This document shows positions 39,664-49,622 of a stretch of 64,000 nucleotides of DNA, piece after piece. The first letter of the stretch is position 1; each line of letters opens with the position of its first letter. Under the pieces are notes generated by a model. It was not told the DNA's origin and made no database searches. It saw only the letters and a list, made by a program, of their open reading frames with translations. The stretch is from Streptomyces sp. NBC_01298 (lineage in GTDB: Bacteria > Actinomycetota > Actinomycetes > Streptomycetales > Streptomycetaceae). The stretch covers positions 8,246,001-8,310,000 of the forward strand of contig NZ_CP108414.1 in assembly GCF_035978755.1 (NCBI RefSeq), given 5' to 3'. Made by a program: the position numbers and the translations under genes.

Positions 39664-40548
39664 TCACAGACCGGGTTCCACCGGAGGCGGCCGGCGCGGC
39701 AGCTCGTCGTGGAGGAGCCGGCCGACGAGTGCGCCGCCGAACACGACCACGCCGATGCCGACGAGCCAGGTCTGGATGACGAGGACGGTTCCGAAGGGGC
39801 CGTAGGTGACGGCGCCGGACGCGATCAGCGGCGAGAAGACGAGCCGGGAGAAGACCCGCAGCCCGAGCAGCCCGAGCATGGTGGCCACCGCCCCGGGGAG
39901 CAGGGCGGTCCATGACACCCGGCCGCCGAGGAGCAGGCGCTGGGACCACCAGAAGAAGAGGGTGCCGATCGCCACCGTGACGAAGCCGCGGGCCGGGGAC
40001 TCGCGCCACGGCGGGGCGATCGCCGAGAGGAAGAGCGCCCCCACCAGAGCGACGAGCCACAGCACGTGGCGCCACCGGGCCCACCAGCGGGCTGGAGGCA
40101 GGTCCCACACCCGTTCGTAGCCGCTCTGCAGCATCGTGCCGAAGGACAGGCCGAATACGGCGAGCAGCGCGAGGCCGAAGGCGGTCGTGGTCCGCCAGGC
40201 CTGGCCGGGCAGGGCGAAGAGCCGCTCGATCTCGGCCCTGGCGGCCGGCGATACGCCGAGCCCGTCTCCCAGCCACTGCGCGAACCCCTGCCCGCTACGG
40301 GTGTCCGCCGCGGACACGACGATGAGGAGCGGGACCAGGGTGAGGAACCCGAGCGCCGCGAATCCGAGCGAGCGTTGCCAGAGGCCGACGTCCCGGACGT
40401 GGACCCAGCGGGCTCCGGCCCGCGCGCGGCGGCCGACGCTGCGCATCCGCCCGAAGGGCGACAGCCGACGGGCCCTACCGGACCCGGTCATCTCGCCGGC
40501 GCACGCCCGGATCCGCCGCCACCGCTGAACCGGCCGGATCCGGGACAT
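39664..40548 (-). CDS. YihY/UPF0761-family membrane protein
   Basis: About 294 residues from ATG 40548; the start is uncertain (ATG 40491 is the other option, neither has a clear ribosome-binding site). Six hydrophobic segments with SLGFAALGFLTLVPLLIVVSAA, SGYERVWDLPPARWWARWRHVLW and YGPFGTVLVIQTWLVGIGVVVFGGALVGRLL, the YihY/BrkB-family layout. Despite the virulence-factor/RNase BN history the function is unknown. One of three family members in this window. Confidence 0.82.
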   Translation of the reverse strand: MSRIRPVQRWRRIRACAGEMTGSGRARRLSPFGRMRSVGRRARAGARWVHVRDVGLWQRSLGFAALGFLTLVPLLIVVSAADTRSGQGFAQWLGDGLGVSPAARAEIERLFALPGQAWRTTTAFGLALLAVFGLSFGTMLQSGYERVWDLPPARWWARWRHVLWLVALVGALFLSAIAPPWRESPARGFVTVAIGTLFFWWSQRLLLGGRVSWTALLPGAVATMLGLLGLRVFSRLVFSPLIASGAVTYGPFGTVLVIQTWLVGIGVVVFGGALVGRLLHDELPRRPPPVEPGL

Positions 40549-40823
40549 CCCCAGAGGGACGTCGGCGGCGGGTGCGGTGACCGGGACGGGTGGGCCGGGC
40601 GTGAGGTGTCGGGCATGGCCGCTCCAAGTGCTGCTTTCACGGTAGAACCCTCCCGACCGGGAATCCACCGCGGGGACGGCATACGGCATCCACGTGTCCG
40701 GGCGATCAGGCCGGGCATACGCGGACCGGGGACGACAGGCGCGTGCGGCCGGTCCGGCCGGACCACGGACGGGGCGACCGCGCCGCACGAACGCAGTGAG
40801 CCGATGGTCAGGGTGAGGCGGAA

Positions 40824-41366
40824 GTGAAGATGACGGGAGAGGCCGAGGGTGATCCTCGGTGCGTGGGCGTGGGCGTGCGTGGCCCGGTCATGCGCCAGCG
40901 GCGCCGGCTAGCCCTGGGCGGTGTGCGGGGTGCGGTCGGCAAGGGCCGTGACTTCACCCGCCGGACCCTGCGGGACTGGGGCTGGGACGGACGGGAGAGC
41001 GCCGAGGACGCGCTGCTCCTCGTCTCCGAGCTGGTCACCAACGCCGCCCTGCACGCGCACGGCTGCGAAGAGCTCGTACTGACCTCCGGCGAGACCCTGC
41101 GGATCGAGGTGCTCGACGGAGTGGCGGAGCTGCCGCGTCCCGGGGCCGTGCGCCGCCCGGGCGTCCCCGGCGGCCACGGCCTGCACCTGGTGCGGCGGCT
41201 CTCGGACCGGTGGGGCTGCCACCCCGCCGGCGCGGGCAAGGTCGTCTGGGCGGAGATCGAGTCCTGCCGACTGTCGGACGGGCTTCGGGACCCGAGCGCA
41301 CCGACCTCCGGGCCTCCGCTCGGGCAGGGGATCGCCACCGGGGCGCCGGCCGACGGCCTCACCTAG
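40824..41366 (+). CDS. RsbW-like ATP-binding protein (HATPase, anti-sigma type)
   Basis: 180 residues from GTG 40824 (ATG 40830 also possible). GHKL fold: ALLLVSELVTNAALHAHG (N-box), LRIEVLDGV (G1-like D), GVPGGHGLHLVRRLSDRWGCHPAGAGKVVWAEI (G2 region). Such single-domain Streptomyces proteins either bind and phosphorylate STAS partners or act as regulators of unknown sigma factors. It is closely similar to its convergent neighbour at 41413. Confidence 0.85.
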   Translation: MKMTGEAEGDPRCVGVGVRGPVMRQRRRLALGGVRGAVGKGRDFTRRTLRDWGWDGRESAEDALLLVSELVTNAALHAHGCEELVLTSGETLRIEVLDGVAELPRPGAVRRPGVPGGHGLHLVRRLSDRWGCHPAGAGKVVWAEIESCRLSDGLRDPSAPTSGPPLGQGIATGAPADGLT

Positions 41367-41412
41367 GTGGTGCGGGGGCCCGCGCACGCACGAGGGTGGG
41401 CGCCGGAGCCGG

Positions 41413-41904
41413 TCATCTACCGGTCGGCCTACCCGATGTGAGCCGGGATGCCTCGATCTCCGCCCAGACGGCCTTGCCGTGCTCGTGGGCGTGCGAGCCC
41501 CAGCGGTCGGACAGGCGCTCCACGATGTGCAGGCCGTGACCGCCCGGGACGCCGCGCTGTGGGGCCGGGTTGCGGCTGGGCAGCGTGGTCGAGCCGTCGT
41601 AGACCTCGATGCGCAGGTTTTCCCCGGCCGTGAGCACGAGCTCGTGACAACCGTCCGCGTGGAGGGAGGCGTTGGTCAGCAGCTCGGAGACGAGGAGCAG
41701 GGCGTCCTCGGAGGTCTCGGTTCCGTCCCAGCCCCAGTCCCGCAGGGCCTCGCGCGTGAACTCGCGGCTCCTGGCCACGGCGCCGCGGACGCCGGTCAGG
41801 GCGAGCCTGCGGCGCTGTCCTGCGGTGGGAAGGCCCGCACTCGACGGATCACCCGTTTCAGGTTCGATGATCTCCACCGAGGTCTTCCACCCCCACGTTG
41901 GCAC
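41413..41904 (-). CDS. RsbW-like ATP-binding protein, paralogue of the convergent neighbour
   Basis: 163 residues. RRRLALTGVRGAVARSREFTREALRDWGWDGTETSEDALLLVSELLTNASLHADGCHELVLTAGENLRIEVYDG aligns almost without gaps to the 40824 protein, as does GVPGGHGLHIVERLSDRWGSHAHEHGKAVWAEIE. The two genes face each other tail to tail with only 46 bp between stops, so they look like an inverted duplication that has since diverged at the ends. Confidence 0.85.
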   Translation of the reverse strand: MPTWGWKTSVEIIEPETGDPSSAGLPTAGQRRRLALTGVRGAVARSREFTREALRDWGWDGTETSEDALLLVSELLTNASLHADGCHELVLTAGENLRIEVYDGSTTLPSRNPAPQRGVPGGHGLHIVERLSDRWGSHAHEHGKAVWAEIEASRLTSGRPTGR

Positions 41905-41955
41905 TGGTCTGTTCTCCCTGGCCCCGCACCCCGACAGTCTAGGCGACCGCCGTTC

Positions 41956-42267
41956 TCACGGCGTTGCCACGTGGAGCCGCAGGGTGAGGCCCGTGTTCGC
42001 GGCGCGCACCTCGAGCAAATCTCCGTGGCCGTAGCGGAGGCGGGGTACGTCGCCCTCGGGCTCGGGCTCGGGCAGGGGGAGGTCGCGGTCCGCGGGCACC
42101 CCCTGCGCGTCGGCGTACGCAGGGCTCGGCAGGTCGGCGAGGGCGAGGTGCGTGCGCCGGGCGTCGGCCAGCACGGCGGGCGCCAGTCCGGGTACCTCGT
42201 AGGGGCACAGGACGGTGGCCGGCCGGCTAAGGCCGTGTGACGAGGGCCTCGTGCCGGGTGGCCTCAA
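41956..42267 (-). CDS. Hypothetical protein
   Basis: 103 residues if TTG 42267 is used (GGAGG 3-4 nt upstream). The N-terminal region overlaps the 3' end of the gene at 42227. The recognisable coding part is LCPYEVPGLAPAVLADARRTHLALADLPSPAYADAQGVPADRDLPLPEPEPEGDVPRLRYGHGDLLEVRAANTG. No family identified; no membrane segment. Confidence 0.5.
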   Translation of the reverse strand: MRPPGTRPSSHGLSRPATVLCPYEVPGLAPAVLADARRTHLALADLPSPAYADAQGVPADRDLPLPEPEPEGDVPRLRYGHGDLLEVRAANTGLTLRLHVATP

Positions 42268-42418
42268 GGACCTCCGCGGGGGAGCGGCCGGGCCGGATCG
42301 GCTCTCCGACGATCCGGCCCGGCCGGCCCGCCTTCAGGTCGGCGAAGTCCCGCAGGGCGGCCAGGATGCGGTCCCGCAGTGGGTGGGCGGTCAGTGGCAT
42401 CGCGGGCGCCGGGTCCAT
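42227..42418 (-). CDS. Small hypothetical protein downstream of the sigma factor
   Basis: 63 residues: MDPAPAMPLTAHPLRDRILAALRDFADLKAGRPGRIVGEPIRPGRSPAEVLEATRHEALVTRP. The ATG lies 3 bp after the sigma-factor stop, so it is probably co-transcribed and translationally coupled. Predicted helical and soluble. Not recognised. Confidence 0.55.
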   Translation of the reverse strand: MDPAPAMPLTAHPLRDRILAALRDFADLKAGRPGRIVGEPIRPGRSPAEVLEATRHEALVTRP

Positions 42419-42421
42419 TCC

Positions 42422-43345
42422 CTACTCCGTGAGCATGCCGGTGCGCAGCCGGGCCAGCGTGCGGGACAGGATGCGCGACACCTGCATCTGGGAGATGCCC
42501 AGCTCGGCACCGATCTCGGCCTGGGTCAGTTCCTGGCCGAAGCGCATCCGCAGGATGAGCCGGTCGCGTTCGTCCAGCTGCCCCAGCAGGGGCGCGAGGG
42601 TGTGGAACTCCTCGAAGAGTTCCATGCCGGGATCGAGGGCGCCGTGGCGTTCCGCCGCCGGCCGGGCGCCGCGGCCCGCCGAGGACGTCTCGTCGCTGTC
42701 GGCGGAGGCGTCGAGGGAGCTGCTCGTGTAGCCGTTCGCGGCCATCAGCCCGTCGATGACCTCGTCCTCGGACAACTTCAGGTGCTGGGCCAGCTCCTTG
42801 ACCGTCGGCGCCCTGCCGAGGACGTCGCTCAGGGCCTCTTGGGCCTTGGCGAGTTCCGTACGCAGCTCCTGCAGGCGGCGCGGTACGTGCACGGCCCAGG
42901 TGGTGTCGCGGAAGTACCGCTTGATCTCACCGATGATGTAGGGGAGGGCGAGGGTGGAGAACTCGACCTCCCGGTCGAGGTCGTAGCGGTCGATCGCCTT
43001 GATCAGGCCGATCGTTCCGACCTGGATGACGTCCTCCATGTCGAGACCCCCGCCGACCACGCGGGCCCGGAAACGCCGTGCCGCGAACTGCACGAGCGAG
43101 AGGTTCATCTCGATCAGGGTGTTGCGCGTGTACTGGTATTCGCGCGTCCCCTCCTCGAGCGTGCGCAGTCTCGCGAAGAAGTGCCGCGACAGCTCACGCG
43201 CGTCGGTCGGCGCCATCTCGCGGGCGTTCTCGACTTCGATGTGGTCCATGTCCGGCGTTGGCGTTCCCACGGTGCCCCGGTCACCAGCCGGAGCCTGTAC
43301 GGCGGTGGCACGAATGGGTCCTGCGACGGTGGCCGCACGCGACAT
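42422..43345 (-). CDS. SigB/SigF/SigG-family RNA polymerase sigma factor
   Basis: 307 residues from ATG 43345 (GGGAGGGAG about 9 nt upstream). Region 2: NLSLVQFAARRFRARVVGGGLDMEDVIQVGTIGLIKAIDRYDLDREVEFSTLALPYIIGEIKRYFRDTTWAVHVPRRLQEL, region 3 around VLGRAPTVKELAQHLKL, region 4 LDERDRLILRMRFGQELTQAEIGAELGISQMQVSRILSRTLARLR. This is the stress/differentiation sigma type of Streptomyces, controlled by anti-sigma (RsbW-like) and anti-anti-sigma (STAS) proteins, several of which are encoded nearby. The divergent gene is an STAS protein. Confidence 0.92.
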   Translation of the reverse strand: MSRAATVAGPIRATAVQAPAGDRGTVGTPTPDMDHIEVENAREMAPTDARELSRHFFARLRTLEEGTREYQYTRNTLIEMNLSLVQFAARRFRARVVGGGLDMEDVIQVGTIGLIKAIDRYDLDREVEFSTLALPYIIGEIKRYFRDTTWAVHVPRRLQELRTELAKAQEALSDVLGRAPTVKELAQHLKLSEDEVIDGLMAANGYTSSSLDASADSDETSSAGRGARPAAERHGALDPGMELFEEFHTLAPLLGQLDERDRLILRMRFGQELTQAEIGAELGISQMQVSRILSRTLARLRTGMLTE

Positions 43346-43555
43346 GGTGGCCACTCCCTCCCGGTTGACTGAACAGCTGCCCGGGCTCGTGTGCCCCGGA
43401 TCATCGGTCCTACACCCTTCGCACGGCAACCTTTTCGATTCCCGGACCACGCCGTGCGTCCGGGGGCCGTCCGCATCCGCGGAGACCTTGCCGATCGAAC
43501 GACCAGGCATACTCCCTTGACGACGAGGTTACAGGTGGCGAGCGGGGAGGCGGGC

Positions 43556-43900
43556 ATGACCGGAGCAGGGGACGAGTTTCAGTCAGGTGTGGTCGGAGAG
43601 AGCTACCCGGCGGGGACCGGGTGCGTGGTGGAGGCCCGCGGAGAGCTGGACCAGGACACGCTGGCCCCGCTGGAAGAGGCTCTCAGCTCCGCTGCGGACC
43701 GGTACCCGCTGGTGGTCCTGGACGCCGGTGGCATCACATTCGGGGACTCCTCCTTCCTGAACCTGCTCCTGCGGCTGCACCACCTCACGACCCTGCGCAT
43801 CGCCGCCCCCGGCGAGCAGTTGCGCCGGCTCTTCGCCGTGACCGGCGCGGATACGGTCCTTTCCGTCCACACGAGCGTCGAGGACGCCGTAGGGGCGTGA
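43556..43900 (+). CDS. STAS-domain anti-sigma factor antagonist
   Basis: 114 residues from ATG 43556 with GGGGAGG 5 nt upstream. STAS fold: GCVVEARGELDQDTLAPLEEALSS, PLVVLDAGGITFGDSSFLNLLLRLHHL, LRIAAPGEQLRRLFAVTGADTVLSVHTSVEDAV. The Ser pair in D-S-S-F is the expected phosphorylation site of the RsbV/SpoIIAA family. Divergent from the sigma-factor gene with about 210 bp between, an arrangement suggesting co-regulation. Confidence 0.9.
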   Translation: MTGAGDEFQSGVVGESYPAGTGCVVEARGELDQDTLAPLEEALSSAADRYPLVVLDAGGITFGDSSFLNLLLRLHHLTTLRIAAPGEQLRRLFAVTGADTVLSVHTSVEDAVGA

Positions 43901-43942
43901 GCGCGCACGTCCCCGGGCCACCGGTCCGGGCTTCCGTCGGCG

Positions 43943-45223
<1,281 letters not shown>

Positions 45224-45295
45224 GTACTCACTCTTCCCGGGAACGGCACCGGTCGGCGGCACGGCTATGTCGCGGATCCACCCCGTACCAGCTGT

Positions 45296-45949
45296 TCACG
45301 ACCACCGTGCGCATTCGACGTCGAGGCGCGGATCGGTGCGCACCCAGACCTCGCCCCCGGCGGCCCCGTCCGGGGCGTCGACTCGTTCGATGCCGAGGAA
45401 CCCGATCAACTCGAGGAGTTCGGCTCGTTCGGCCCGGTCCTCGTCGACACCGTGCGAGTCGAAGAAGACGTAGTACTGGTCGCTCGGGTCCACGTAGCCC
45501 GAATTCGCCCAGATCCGGGCGAATTCCCCGATCGCCGCCGCCTCCGTCGTGATGGTGGCGGCGCGGGCGGCACCGCGGGTCTCCGGTGACGCGTCGAGGT
45601 CGGCGAGGTCGGGGAACCACTGGCCGAAGTGGTCGAGTCCCGCATATCCGTTCTCGAAGAACAGCATCGCGCTCGGAAGGTAGCGATTGCCCCTGTCGAC
45701 CTGGAGGTATTCCGACAGGGGCTGGCCCGCATCCCTGATCCGCGAGATCACACCTTGCCCGGGCATGAGGAGCAAACTCTGCGCCGACGCTTCGTCGTTG
45801 ATGGTGTAGGTGTCGGAATTCCGGCCACGGAAGAACGCGGAGAACGCCACGTAGGCTTCCTGAGGGTCGTTCACGGAGACCTGCTGGTCGTTGCCGTCAC
45901 CGACGGCGAAGACGAACTGCTTCGGTCCGGGCTTGTAGGGGCGAGCCAT
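45296..45949 (-). CDS. Hypothetical protein
   Basis: 217 residues from ATG 45949 (GAAGGACG upstream). MARPYKPGPKQFVFAVGDGNDQQVSVNDPQEAYVAFSAFFRGRNSDTYTINDEASAQSLLLMPGQG... Acidic, no membrane segment. It precedes the 43943 gene on the same strand by 70 bp and may form a two-gene operon with it. Not recognised. Confidence 0.7.
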   Translation of the reverse strand: MARPYKPGPKQFVFAVGDGNDQQVSVNDPQEAYVAFSAFFRGRNSDTYTINDEASAQSLLLMPGQGVISRIRDAGQPLSEYLQVDRGNRYLPSAMLFFENGYAGLDHFGQWFPDLADLDASPETRGAARAATITTEAAAIGEFARIWANSGYVDPSDQYYVFFDSHGVDEDRAERAELLELIGFLGIERVDAPDGAAGGEVWVRTDPRLDVECARWS

Positions 45950-46284
45950 GAGCGTCCTTCGTTCACGTGTGTGACAGCTCCGACAGCGTAGTCGAATCGG
46001 AAACAGACGGACCCGGCGTTCATCGAGCGCGCTCTGGGGCGCGTCGACTCCGGCGAGTGGCAGTGGGCGCCGGTACCGCTGGCGGACACCCCGGTGTAGG
46101 TGCGGTCGTGGCGTCGTGAACACGGCCCGGATCCGGATCCAGGCGTGTGGCGGAAAGAAAGCGGGGCATGGGCGGTTCAGGCGGAAAGCGAAAAGGCCGC
46201 CCCGCACGCTGAGGAAACCACGCGGGAACCGCCGGGAATTGACTTCCCTTTCCGGTTCCCGATTGATCGGAGGAGTTGTTTCGC

Positions 46285-46653
46285 GTGACTGAGAATGTGT
46301 GGAGTTACAAGTCGACCTCGGGCCACCTCGCCGGCGCTGATCTGACCGGCTACAAGGTCGAGGCGGCCGACGGCGGCATCGGCAAGGTCGACAAGCACTC
46401 CGACGAGGTCGGTGACGCCTACCTGGTCGTGGACACCGGGGTCTGGATCTTCGGCAAGGAAGTGCTCCTGCCGGCGAGCACGGTGACCCGCGTCGACCCG
46501 CAGGAGAAGAAGGTCTACGTCGACCGGACCAAGGAGCAGATCAAGAGCGCTCCCGAGTTCCACCGCGACCGGCACCTCGGCAACGCCGGCTACCACGAAG
46601 AGCTCGGCTCCTACTACGGCAGCGGCGTCCCCTTCGGCGGCCGCCCCTTCTGA
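46285..46653 (+). CDS. PRC-barrel domain protein
   Basis: 122 residues from GTG 46285, selected because GGAGGAG lies 8-9 nt upstream (a TTG at 46276 would abut it). GADLTGYKVEAADGGIGKVDKHSDEVGDAYLVVDTGVWIFGKEVLLPASTVTRVDPQEKKVYVDRTKEQI is a typical PRC-barrel, then a Gly/Tyr-rich tail (LGSYYGSGVPFGGRPF). Such proteins are common stress-associated genes in Streptomyces; function unknown. Confidence 0.88.
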   Translation: MTENVWSYKSTSGHLAGADLTGYKVEAADGGIGKVDKHSDEVGDAYLVVDTGVWIFGKEVLLPASTVTRVDPQEKKVYVDRTKEQIKSAPEFHRDRHLGNAGYHEELGSYYGSGVPFGGRPF

Positions 46654-46661
46654 CCCGAGCC

Positions 46662-46709
46662 CATGCCGGCGGGCCCGCCCCCACACGGGGGGGCGGGCCC
46701 GCCGGCATG
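46662..46709. terminator. Very strong bidirectional hairpin
   Basis: A perfect 21-bp stem (46662-46682 and 46689-46709) with a 6-nt loop ACACGG, between two convergent genes. One of the longest perfect stems in the window. Confidence 0.9.
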
Positions 46710-46729
46710 ACGGGGCCCGGGTCACAGCG

Positions 46730-47905
46730 CTACGGAGCGTCCCAGTCGAGGCGCAGGACGGCGAGGTCGTCGGTGTGCCGGCCGGCGTTGAGGGTCTGGG
46801 CCTCTTCGATGAGACGGTCGAGGAAAGTGGCGGGATCGGCCGGAGGCAGGCTTTCGATGAGGGTGAGCAGCCCGTCGACTTCGAGTCTGCCCGGAGCGGC
46901 GCCGTTGTGGCCTTCGGTGAGCCCATCGGTGTAGAGGGTGAGCGAGCCGGAGCGCGGCAGCGGGATGACGGTGGGTTGCCAGTTGCCGACCTCCGGGGCG
47001 ACGCCCAGGGCGATGCCGTGGGTGGCGCGGAGCTCGTGGGTGCCCCGGCTGGTCGTGAGGAGGGGCCCGTGGTGGCCGGCGAGGTGGAGGGTGGCGGTGC
47101 GGGCGTTCTGGTCGAGGGTGAGGAGGGCGCAGGTCGCGAACAGCGGGAGGCTGCCGCGTTCGGCGACGAGGAGGCGCTCCATGAGGTGGAGCAGTTCGGT
47201 GCCGCGGTGGCCGCCGAGGACCAGGGAGCGCCAGGCGATGCGCAGGCACACGCCGAGGGCCGCCGCGTCGGGGCCGTGTCCGCTGACGTCGCCGACCACG
47301 GCGTGCAGCAGCCCGTCCTCCTCCACCACGTCGAGGAAATCGCCTCCGAGGAGAGCGCTCTTGGCGCCGGGCAGATAGCGGGTGGTGACGGCTATGGCGG
47401 ACGTGCCCAGAATCGGCTGTGGCAGCAGGCCGCGTTCGAGGCGGGCGTTCTCCTCCGCGTGGAGGCGCACGGCCTGGGCCTCGGCGCTGACGCGTTCGGT
47501 TTCGCTGCGGTAGACGGCGTAGCGGACGGTGCGGCGCAGCAGGTCCGCGTCGACCTTGCCCTTCACGAGGTAGTCCTGGGCTCCGGCGGCCATGGCGTCG
47601 GTGCCCGCCTGCGCTTCGGACAGTCCCGTCAGGACGATGACCGCCGTGTGCGGGGCCAGGTCCCGCACGGTGGTGACCGCCTTGGTTCCGGAGATGTCCG
47701 GCAGGTGCAGGTCGAGGAGGATGCAGTCGACGGGTCCGCGGGTGAGCTCGGTGCGGGCTTCGTCCAGACTCGTCCGCGTGATCAGCTCGAACCGGAGCCC
47801 GGTGTCCTCGAGGAGTTCCTCGACGATGAGGGCGTCACCTTCGTCATCCTCGACGAGGAGGATGCGGTACGCCGTCTCGACGGAGCCGGTACGCGTTTCG
47901 GTCAT
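46730..47905 (-). CDS. Response regulator with SpoIIE/RsbU-type PP2C phosphatase output
   Basis: 391 residues from ATG 47905, overlapping the kinase stop as ATGA. Receiver domain: RILLVEDDEGDALIVEELL with acidic pair, acceptor Asp in CILLDLHLPDISG, Lys in DYLVKGK. A coiled helix (SETERVSAEAQAVRLHAEENARLERGLLP) links to the PP2C domain (LLGGDFLDVVEEDGLLHAVVGDVSGHGPDAAALG, LTLYTDGLTEG, HTDDLAVLRLDW). It probably turns the kinase signal (47902-49509) into dephosphorylation of an STAS protein. Confidence 0.92.
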   Translation of the reverse strand: MTETRTGSVETAYRILLVEDDEGDALIVEELLEDTGLRFELITRTSLDEARTELTRGPVDCILLDLHLPDISGTKAVTTVRDLAPHTAVIVLTGLSEAQAGTDAMAAGAQDYLVKGKVDADLLRRTVRYAVYRSETERVSAEAQAVRLHAEENARLERGLLPQPILGTSAIAVTTRYLPGAKSALLGGDFLDVVEEDGLLHAVVGDVSGHGPDAAALGVCLRIAWRSLVLGGHRGTELLHLMERLLVAERGSLPLFATCALLTLDQNARTATLHLAGHHGPLLTTSRGTHELRATHGIALGVAPEVGNWQPTVIPLPRSGSLTLYTDGLTEGHNGAAPGRLEVDGLLTLIESLPPADPATFLDRLIEEAQTLNAGRHTDDLAVLRLDWDAP

Positions 47906-49509
47906 GGCTGCGGCTCCGTGCCGGCGCGAGTGGCCTCCGGCATGCCGGACGGGCCGGGGTTCCGCGGGGGTTGGGGTGCGAGGGTGAAGGTGACGCGGGT
48001 GCCGTCGTGGTGCTCGGGGTCGACGGCGATGGTGCCGCCCTGGAACTCGACGATCTTCTTGCACATGGCCAGGCCGATGCCGCTGCCGCTGTAGACGTCT
48101 TTGGTGTGGAGCCGCTGGAAGATCACGAAGACCTTCTCGGCGTACTCGGGGGCGATGCCGATGCCGTTGTCGGTCACCGTGAACCGCCACAGGTCGTCCT
48201 CCCGGGCGGCGGTGACGTGGATCTCGGGGGCATGTCCGGGGCGGCGGAACTTGACGGCGTTGCCGATCAGGTTCTGCCAGAGCATGCCCATCTGGGTGGG
48301 GTTGGCGGCGATCGTCGGCAGGGAGTCCGAGGTGATCGTGGCACCGGACTCCTCGATGCTCACCTCCAGCGACGACAACGTCCGTGCGAGCACCTTGTCC
48401 AGGTCGACGTCCTGGTGGTCGTGGTGGACCCGGCCGACGCGGGAGAAGTCGAGGAGGTCGTTGATCAGGGTCTGCATGCGGTTCGCACCGTCGACGGCGT
48501 ACTCGATGTACTGGTCGGCCTTGGCGTCGAGCTGCCCGCCGTAGCGTCGTTGGAGGAGCTGGGTGAAACTGGAGACCTTCCGGAGGGGTTCCTGCAGGTC
48601 GTGGGAGGCGACGTAGGCGAACTGTTCCAGCTCGGCGTTGGACCGCTGGAGGTCGACGGCTTGGGCGTCGAGACGTTGGCGGGACTCCTCGGTGAAGGCG
48701 AGCTCGCGGACGAGACGCCGGCGCATGAAGTCGATCTCCGCGCTGAGGCGCCGCAGGTCCGCGGGACCCGTCGGGGTGATGGGGTGGTCGAAATCACCGG
48801 CGGCGATGGCCCGGGCGTCCGACCCGAGCTGTTCCAGCGGTGTCGTGATTCCCCTGCGCAGCCCCTCGAAGACGAGGATCGCCAGAAGGGTGATCACTCC
48901 GGCGATCGTGAGGAACAGCCAGTTCCGCAGGGCCATCGTGGCCATCAGGTCTTCCCTCGCCTTGGCCCGCGAGGCCCGCAGTTGCTCCTGCTGGGCGAAC
49001 ATGGACGCGCGCACGGCGTCGAAGGTGGTCTTGCCCTCCGCGGCGCGTTCCGCGACCAGTGGGGAGGCCGAGCCGGCCGGCGAGGCGGCGATCGGCCGGG
49101 CGATCCGCTCCTGCCACGTCTCCACCGCGCTCTGGACGGCATCCAGGTCTTCGAGGCCGGCCCGGTCACCGCGCAGCAGCTCCCGCAGCCGTGCGGAGTG
49201 CTCCTGCTCCTCGGAGATCCCCTGGCGGTACGGCTCGAGGAAGTCGGGGGCGCCGGTGAGGCCGTAGCCGCGGACTCCGGTCTCCTGGTTGAGCAGGGCG
49301 GATTCGAGTCGGAAGGAGATCGTCAGCGCGGGGGAGCGGGTGTCCACGAGATCCTCGCTCAGCGAGGCCGTACGTCCCAGCACCCACGCTCCGGTCACCC
49401 CGAGCAGGATCAGTACCGACGAGGCGGCCGCCACTCCCGAGCGCAGCCAGCGCCGGGTCGTCCACGTGGCGAACTTCCGTGCGCGCGGAAGTTCCGGATC
49501 GCCGGTCAT
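47902..49509 (-). CDS. CHASE3-HAMP sensor histidine kinase
   Basis: 535 residues. Helix near 20-40, CHASE3-type extracellular domain (about 50-185, LLNQETGVRGYGLTGAPDFLEPYRQG), second helix (NWLFLTIAGVITLLAILVFEGL), HAMP (about 215-270), HisKA with the phospho-His in YVASHDLQEPLRKVSSFTQLLQRRY, and HATPase (MLWQNLIGNAVKFRRPGH, TVTDNGIGIAPEYAEKVFVIFQRLHTKD, GSGIGLAMCKKIVEFQGG). The DLQEPLRKV form groups it with bacteriophytochrome-like kinases whose partners are Rcp1-type regulators, one of which is encoded divergently at 49623. Confidence 0.92.
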   Translation of the reverse strand: MTGDPELPRARKFATWTTRRWLRSGVAAASSVLILLGVTGAWVLGRTASLSEDLVDTRSPALTISFRLESALLNQETGVRGYGLTGAPDFLEPYRQGISEEQEHSARLRELLRGDRAGLEDLDAVQSAVETWQERIARPIAASPAGSASPLVAERAAEGKTTFDAVRASMFAQQEQLRASRAKAREDLMATMALRNWLFLTIAGVITLLAILVFEGLRRGITTPLEQLGSDARAIAAGDFDHPITPTGPADLRRLSAEIDFMRRRLVRELAFTEESRQRLDAQAVDLQRSNAELEQFAYVASHDLQEPLRKVSSFTQLLQRRYGGQLDAKADQYIEYAVDGANRMQTLINDLLDFSRVGRVHHDHQDVDLDKVLARTLSSLEVSIEESGATITSDSLPTIAANPTQMGMLWQNLIGNAVKFRRPGHAPEIHVTAAREDDLWRFTVTDNGIGIAPEYAEKVFVIFQRLHTKDVYSGSGIGLAMCKKIVEFQGGTIAVDPEHHDGTRVTFTLAPQPPRNPGPSGMPEATRAGTEPQP

Positions 49510-49575
49510 GCTGTGAATCCCTCCATGAAGAGCCGCCCAGGAAGGAGCGCGGCCCGCACACTCTAGAGGGAGGCT

Positions 49576-49591
49576 GACAACTCATGTTGTC
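49576..49591. promoter_or_regulatory. Inverted repeat in the divergent kinase/regulator promoter
   Basis: GACAAC-TCAT-GTTGTC, perfect 6-bp arms with a 4-bp centre, in the 113-bp gap between the kinase gene and the divergent regulator gene. Symmetry and position suggest an operator. It resembles an SOS box in having a 4-bp centre but lacks the GAAC/GTTC core. Confidence 0.55.
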
Positions 49592-49622
49592 GCGGGTAGA
49601 TCTTGGGCCTAAGGTGCCCGGT

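Noticed and set aside
49576..49591. SOS (LexA) box
   Set aside because: The centre spacing matches but the core reads CAAC/GTTG, not GAAC/GTTC, and the genes are not SOS functions.
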